This document shows, piece after piece, positions 60,951 through 64,000 of a stretch of DNA of 64,000 nt; positions within the stretch are counted from its first letter, which is position 1; every line of letters starts with the position of its first letter. Below the pieces are notes generated by a model that saw only the letters and a list, made by a program, of their open reading frames with translations, was not told the DNA's origin and searched no databases. The translations under genes were made by a program, and so were the position numbers. The stretch covers positions 84,679-148,678 of the forward strand of contig NZ_FNFU01000002.1 in NCBI RefSeq assembly GCF_900101115.1, written 5' to 3'. The stretch is from Cryobacterium psychrotolerans (GTDB lineage: Bacteria; Actinomycetota; Actinomycetes; Actinomycetales; Microbacteriaceae).

Positions 60951-60978
60951 GCTTTCCAGCTCAGGGAGGAAACGAACA

Positions 60979-61668
60979 ATGTTCTATTGGATCATGAAGA
61001 ACATTGTGGTCGGTCCGATCCTTCTCGGCCTGTTCCGGCCGTGGATCGTCGGACTCGACAAGATCCCGAAGGAGGGCGGCGTCATCCTCGCCAGCAATCA
61101 CCTCTCCTTCATCGACTCCGTCTTCCTGCCCCTCATCGTGCCGAGGAGGGTCGTGTTCCTGGCCAAGAGCGAATACTTCACCGGCAAGGGGCTCAGGGGC
61201 TGGGCGACGCGCACGTTCTTCAAGGCAACCGGCCAGCTTCCGATCGACAGGTCGGGCGGCAAGGCCTCCGAGGACTCCCTGAACACCGGGCTCCGCGTGC
61301 TCCGCTCGGGCGGCGTGCTCGGCATCTACCCCGAGGGCACCCGCAGCCCCGACGCGAAAATGTACCGGGGCCGCACGGGCGTGGCCCGCATGGTCCTCGA
61401 GGCGGGCGTCCCGGTGATCCCCGTCGCCATGATCGACACCGAGAAGGCGATGCCCACCGGCACCCGGATCCCCAAGGTGCGGCGCATCGGCATCATCATT
61501 GGCGACCCGCTCGATTTCAGCCGCTTCGAGGGGATGGAGGGTGACCGGTTCGTGCTGCGATCGATCACCGACGAGCTCATGTACGAGCTGCGCACGCTCA
61601 GCGACCAGGAGTACGTGGACGTCTACGCGACCAGCGTCAAAGAAAAGCGAGCAAACCTTTCGCGGTAA
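60979..61668 (+). CDS. plsC: 1-acylglycerol-3-phosphate acyltransferase (PlsC)
   Basis: A 229-residue membrane-associated acyltransferase that makes phosphatidic acid from lysophosphatidic acid. Motif I NHLSFIDSVFLP (NHxxxxD), motif II with KATGQLPIDRSGG, motif III YPEGTRSP and motif IV VPVIPVAMI are all visible. A short hydrophobic start (FYWIMKNIVVGPILLGLF) anchors it. GGGAGGA lies 8-9 bases before the ATG. Phospholipid supply is the likely use. Confidence 0.93.
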   Translation: MFYWIMKNIVVGPILLGLFRPWIVGLDKIPKEGGVILASNHLSFIDSVFLPLIVPRRVVFLAKSEYFTGKGLRGWATRTFFKATGQLPIDRSGGKASEDSLNTGLRVLRSGGVLGIYPEGTRSPDAKMYRGRTGVARMVLEAGVPVIPVAMIDTEKAMPTGTRIPKVRRIGIIIGDPLDFSRFEGMEGDRFVLRSITDELMYELRTLSDQEYVDVYATSVKEKRANLSR

Positions 61669-61730
61669 GCTTCCATAATCGGGTTCAGCGCTGATCCGAC
61701 CTCCCCTCCTGACCCACGGCCCGCGAATTC

Positions 61731-63134
61731 ATGCGCGCCACCAAGAGAAACTGGAATCGTCCCGTGGTAGACCCCACCGAACCCGTCGTCGTCGCAGATA
61801 AATCAGTGATCGCGGGCCTGGACTATTGGCGCACGCTTCCGATCAAGCAGCAGCCGACCTGGCCCGACGCCGAGGCCGTGGCCGCGGCATCCGCCGAACT
61901 GGCAACCCAACCGCCGCTCGTCTTCGCCGGCGAGGTCGACATCCTGCGCGACCGGCTGGCCCAGGCCGCCCGCGGTCAGGCCTTCCTGTTGCAGGGCGGC
62001 GACTGCGCCGAGACCTTCAGCGGCGCCACCGCCGAGCAGATCCGCAACCGGGTCAAGACCGTGCTGCAGATGGCAGTCGTGCTCACCTACGGCGCCTCCA
62101 TGCCCGTCGTGAAGATGGGGCGGATGGCCGGACAATTCGCCAAGCCCCGCTCGAGCGACTTCGAGACGCGCGGCGACGTGACGCTGCCCGCCTACCGCGG
62201 CGACATCGTCAACGGCTACGACTTCACCCCGGAGTCCCGCGAGGCCGACCCGGCGCGCCTGGTGAAGGGGTACCACACGGCCGCCTCGACCCTGAACCTC
62301 ATTCGCGCGTTCACCCAGGGTGGATTCGCCGACCTCCGCCAGGTGCACAGCTGGAACCAGGGCTTCGCCGCGAACCCGGCCAACCAGCGCTACGAGAAGC
62401 TGGCCAAGGAAATCGACCGCGCGATCAAGTTCATGACCGCCTGCGGGGCCGACTTCGAGGCGCTCCGGCGCACGGAGTTCTACACCAGCCACGAGGGCCT
62501 GCTGATGGACTACGAGCGGCCGATGACGCGCATCGACTCGCGAACCGGAACCCCGTACAACACCTCGGCTCACTTCGTCTGGATCGGGGAGCGCACCCGC
62601 GATCTCGACAGCGCCCACGTCGACTTCCTGTCCCGCGTGCGCAACCCGATCGGTGTCAAGCTCGGCCCGACGACCTCGATCGACGACATGATGCGCCTCA
62701 TCGACATCCTCGACCCCAATCGCGAGCCCGGCCGCCTGACCTTCATCACCCGCATGGGTGCTGGAAAGATTCGGGATGCCCTGCCGCCGCTGCTCGAGGC
62801 GGTCAAGGCGAGCGACGCGAACCCGCTCTGGGTCACCGACCCCATGCACGGCAACGGCGTGACCACGCCGACCGGCTACAAGACGCGGCGTTTCGACGAC
62901 GTCGTCGACGAGGTCAAGGGCTTCTTCGAGGCTCACCGCGCGGTGGGAACGCACCCGGGTGGCATCCACGTGGAGCTGACCGGCGACGACGTCACCGAGT
63001 GCATGGGTGGGTCGGAGCACATCGACGAGGCCGCCCTGGCCACCCGCTACGAGTCGCTCTGCGACCCGCGCCTGAACCACATGCAGTCCCTGGAACTCGC
63101 GTTCCTCGTGGCCGAGGAGCTCGCCGTTCGCTAG
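61731..63134 (+). CDS. aroG: 3-deoxy-7-phosphoheptulonate synthase, class II
   Basis: A 467-residue type II DAHP synthase, first enzyme of aromatic amino acid synthesis, joining PEP and erythrose 4-phosphate. Visible are LLQGGDCAETF, VVKMGRMAGQFAKPRS, FYTSHEGLLMDYE, GVKLGPTTS and DPMHGNG, all in the class II order including Cys of the metal site. An ATG at 61731 has no good ribosome site, and a GTG at 61764 (11 codons later) may be the true start. A CATAAT box lies at 61674-61679. Confidence 0.95.
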   Translation: MRATKRNWNRPVVDPTEPVVVADKSVIAGLDYWRTLPIKQQPTWPDAEAVAAASAELATQPPLVFAGEVDILRDRLAQAARGQAFLLQGGDCAETFSGATAEQIRNRVKTVLQMAVVLTYGASMPVVKMGRMAGQFAKPRSSDFETRGDVTLPAYRGDIVNGYDFTPESREADPARLVKGYHTAASTLNLIRAFTQGGFADLRQVHSWNQGFAANPANQRYEKLAKEIDRAIKFMTACGADFEALRRTEFYTSHEGLLMDYERPMTRIDSRTGTPYNTSAHFVWIGERTRDLDSAHVDFLSRVRNPIGVKLGPTTSIDDMMRLIDILDPNREPGRLTFITRMGAGKIRDALPPLLEAVKASDANPLWVTDPMHGNGVTTPTGYKTRRFDDVVDEVKGFFEAHRAVGTHPGGIHVELTGDDVTECMGGSEHIDEAALATRYESLCDPRLNHMQSLELAFLVAEELAVR

Positions 63135-63150
63135 CACCCCGTCTCGGTGC

Positions 63151-63218
63151 CGAGAGTTGCCGTTCCTGCCCAGAGTCGCCGTTAGAGCGGCGATTCTCGG
63201 CAGGAACGGCGACTCTCG
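63151..63218. terminator. Composite hairpin after aroG
   Basis: Outer arms 63151-63170 and 63199-63218 pair at 19 of 20; inner arms 63172-63181 and 63188-63197 at 9 of 10. Each half carries two copies of AGAGTYGCCGTT, so it looks built from duplicated units. It can end aroG transcription; the remaining part of the 245-base gap (63219-63379) holds no other clear feature. Confidence 0.65.
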
Positions 63219-63379
63219 CTGCGTGCGGGGGTGCGTGCGGGGCTGCGGCGGGGCGCGTGCGGGGCGCGGTTCCTGCGCTTGTCCTCCACAGGTCCTGGCG
63301 GCGGGAAGTTATGCACAAGGGCCGGTCAAGGGTGGTTTCGGTCGGTAGTAATGTCGGTGGTTCGCCGTACCGTTGGCGT

Positions 63380-64000
63380 ATGGAAACCTTCACAGCACCA
63401 CCCGGTCGGGCACTCCCGGCCGGCCCGAACCCGGGCGCTGGACCGGGAACGAACCCGGGCGCTGGCCCGGGTGTCGCCACCGACCAGGGTCAGCCGCTGA
63501 CAGCGGCCGCGGTCCACCTGGAGGAACTCGGCGCGCTCATCGATGCGGTCACCGCCATCGACCGGGCGATGGCGGTGCAGGCCGCGGCCCGGGTGGTCGC
63601 GATAGACGCGGCGCGGGTCTGCAGCGAGCGGGAGCTCGGCGGGAGTGCGTTCAGTCCGGCGTTGACTCGCCGGTCGCTGGTGGCCGAGCTGGCTTGCGCG
63701 TTGCGGATTCCGGAGTCGACCGCTTTGGGCCTGCTGGAGAGCAGCCGGGCCCTGGTCCACGACCTGCCCGACACTCTGGCGGCCCTGGCCGCGGGGCGGA
63801 TCGGCTACCGGCAGGCGATCATCCTGGTCAACGAAACCACCGGCCTGCCCGCCGAGGTAGCTGCTCAGCTGGAGCAGGAGGCGTTGCCGTCGGCCGGCCG
63901 GTTGACGGCGTCGCAGTTCGAAAGGAAGACCAGGAAGCTGCGGGAGCGGATCCATCCGGAGTCGATCACGGCCCGGCATGTGCGGAGCGTGGCCGACCGG
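63380..64000 (+). CDS. DUF222-domain protein, probable HNH endonuclease (cut by window edge)
   Basis: The first 207 residues of an open frame that continues past the window. After a Gly/Pro/Ala-rich head with a doubled NPGAGPG unit, the DUF222 region shows LEELGALIDAVTAIDRAMAVQAAARVVAIDAARVC, then LACALRIPESTALGLLESSRALVHDLPDTLAALAAGRIGYRQAIILVNETTGLP. In actinobacteria this domain is normally followed by a C-terminal HNH nuclease domain, which lies outside. Such genes occur in many copies per genome and are of unknown function. The ATG at 63380 has no strong ribosome site. Confidence 0.85.
   Translation, partial: METFTAPPGRALPAGPNPGAGPGTNPGAGPGVATDQGQPLTAAAVHLEELGALIDAVTAIDRAMAVQAAARVVAIDAARVCSERELGGSAFSPALTRRSLVAELACALRIPESTALGLLESSRALVHDLPDTLAALAAGRIGYRQAIILVNETTGLPAEVAAQLEQEALPSAGRLTASQFERKTRKLRERIHPESITARHVRSVADR

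Overview
The window is GC-rich actinobacterial DNA with many GTG and TTG starts and tightly overlapping genes. The family is most likely Microbacteriaceae (Cryobacterium- or Leifsonia-like). This is inferred from four things: a C50-carotenoid operon ending in crtYe-crtYf-crtEb, the garA-ftsR-merR block, a DUF222 protein, and a large actinobacterial flagellar cluster. No rRNA, tRNA, CRISPR array, transposase or phage gene was seen. One gene is cut at each edge: a glycosyltransferase on the left and a DUF222 protein on the right.

Positions 1.4-29.5 kb hold a nearly continuous flagellar locus. A leftward arm (flgN-flgK-flgL-fliW) faces a rightward arm: fliA, fliC, fliD-fliS-fliT-like, flgB-flgC-fliE-fliF-fliG-fliH-fliI-fliJ, an NlpC/P60 hydrolase, fliK-flgD-flgE, flbD-motA-motB, fliM-fliN-fliO-fliP-fliQ-fliR-flhB-flhA, a degenerate flhF and csrA. 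Five sites in front of flgN, fliC, flgB, flbD and fliM share a sigma-28-like pattern, TAAC (TTAC at flbD), 15 bases, then (G/C)CCGA(T/C). FliA encoded here is the obvious reader. CsrA and its antagonist FliW bracket the locus, and the fliC leader carries two GGA motifs placed as CsrA sites. FlgF, FlgG, FliL, FlgM, FlhG and chemotaxis genes are not in the window.

Positions 29.6-35 kb hold a leftward sugar operon: a LacI regulator, an ABC importer (binding lipoprotein and two permeases) and a GH130 enzyme. Its promoter is overlapped by two LacI-type operators. Positions 35-38.4 kb hold a lipase maturation factor homologue, an FAD oxidoreductase and an S4 protein. Positions 38.4-44.7 kb hold idi-crtE-crtB-crtI-crtYe-crtYf-crtEb with a divergent MarR regulator resembling CrtR, predicting a C50 carotenoid pigment.

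Positions 44.7-64 kb are mostly housekeeping: apt, a Nudix hydrolase, divergent ligD and ku (end joining), a CDP-alcohol phosphatidyltransferase, garA, ftsR, a second MerR gene, a ParA ATPase, pyruvate carboxylase, a MinD/EspI-like ATPase, peptide deformylase, a long-chain acyl-CoA ligase, a ROK glucokinase, a PlsC acyltransferase, class II DAHP synthase and the start of a DUF222 gene.

Several intergenic regions hold unusually long hairpins. The best is a perfect 32-bp inverted repeat with a 5-base loop between csrA and the GH130 gene. The most original signals are the sigma-28 promoter set (including a fliM start that looks leaderless), a perfect dyad between the two flagellar arms, the fliC leader CsrA sites, a flagellar-operon peptidoglycan hydrolase without a signal peptide, and an FlhF-like protein without a GTPase P-loop.
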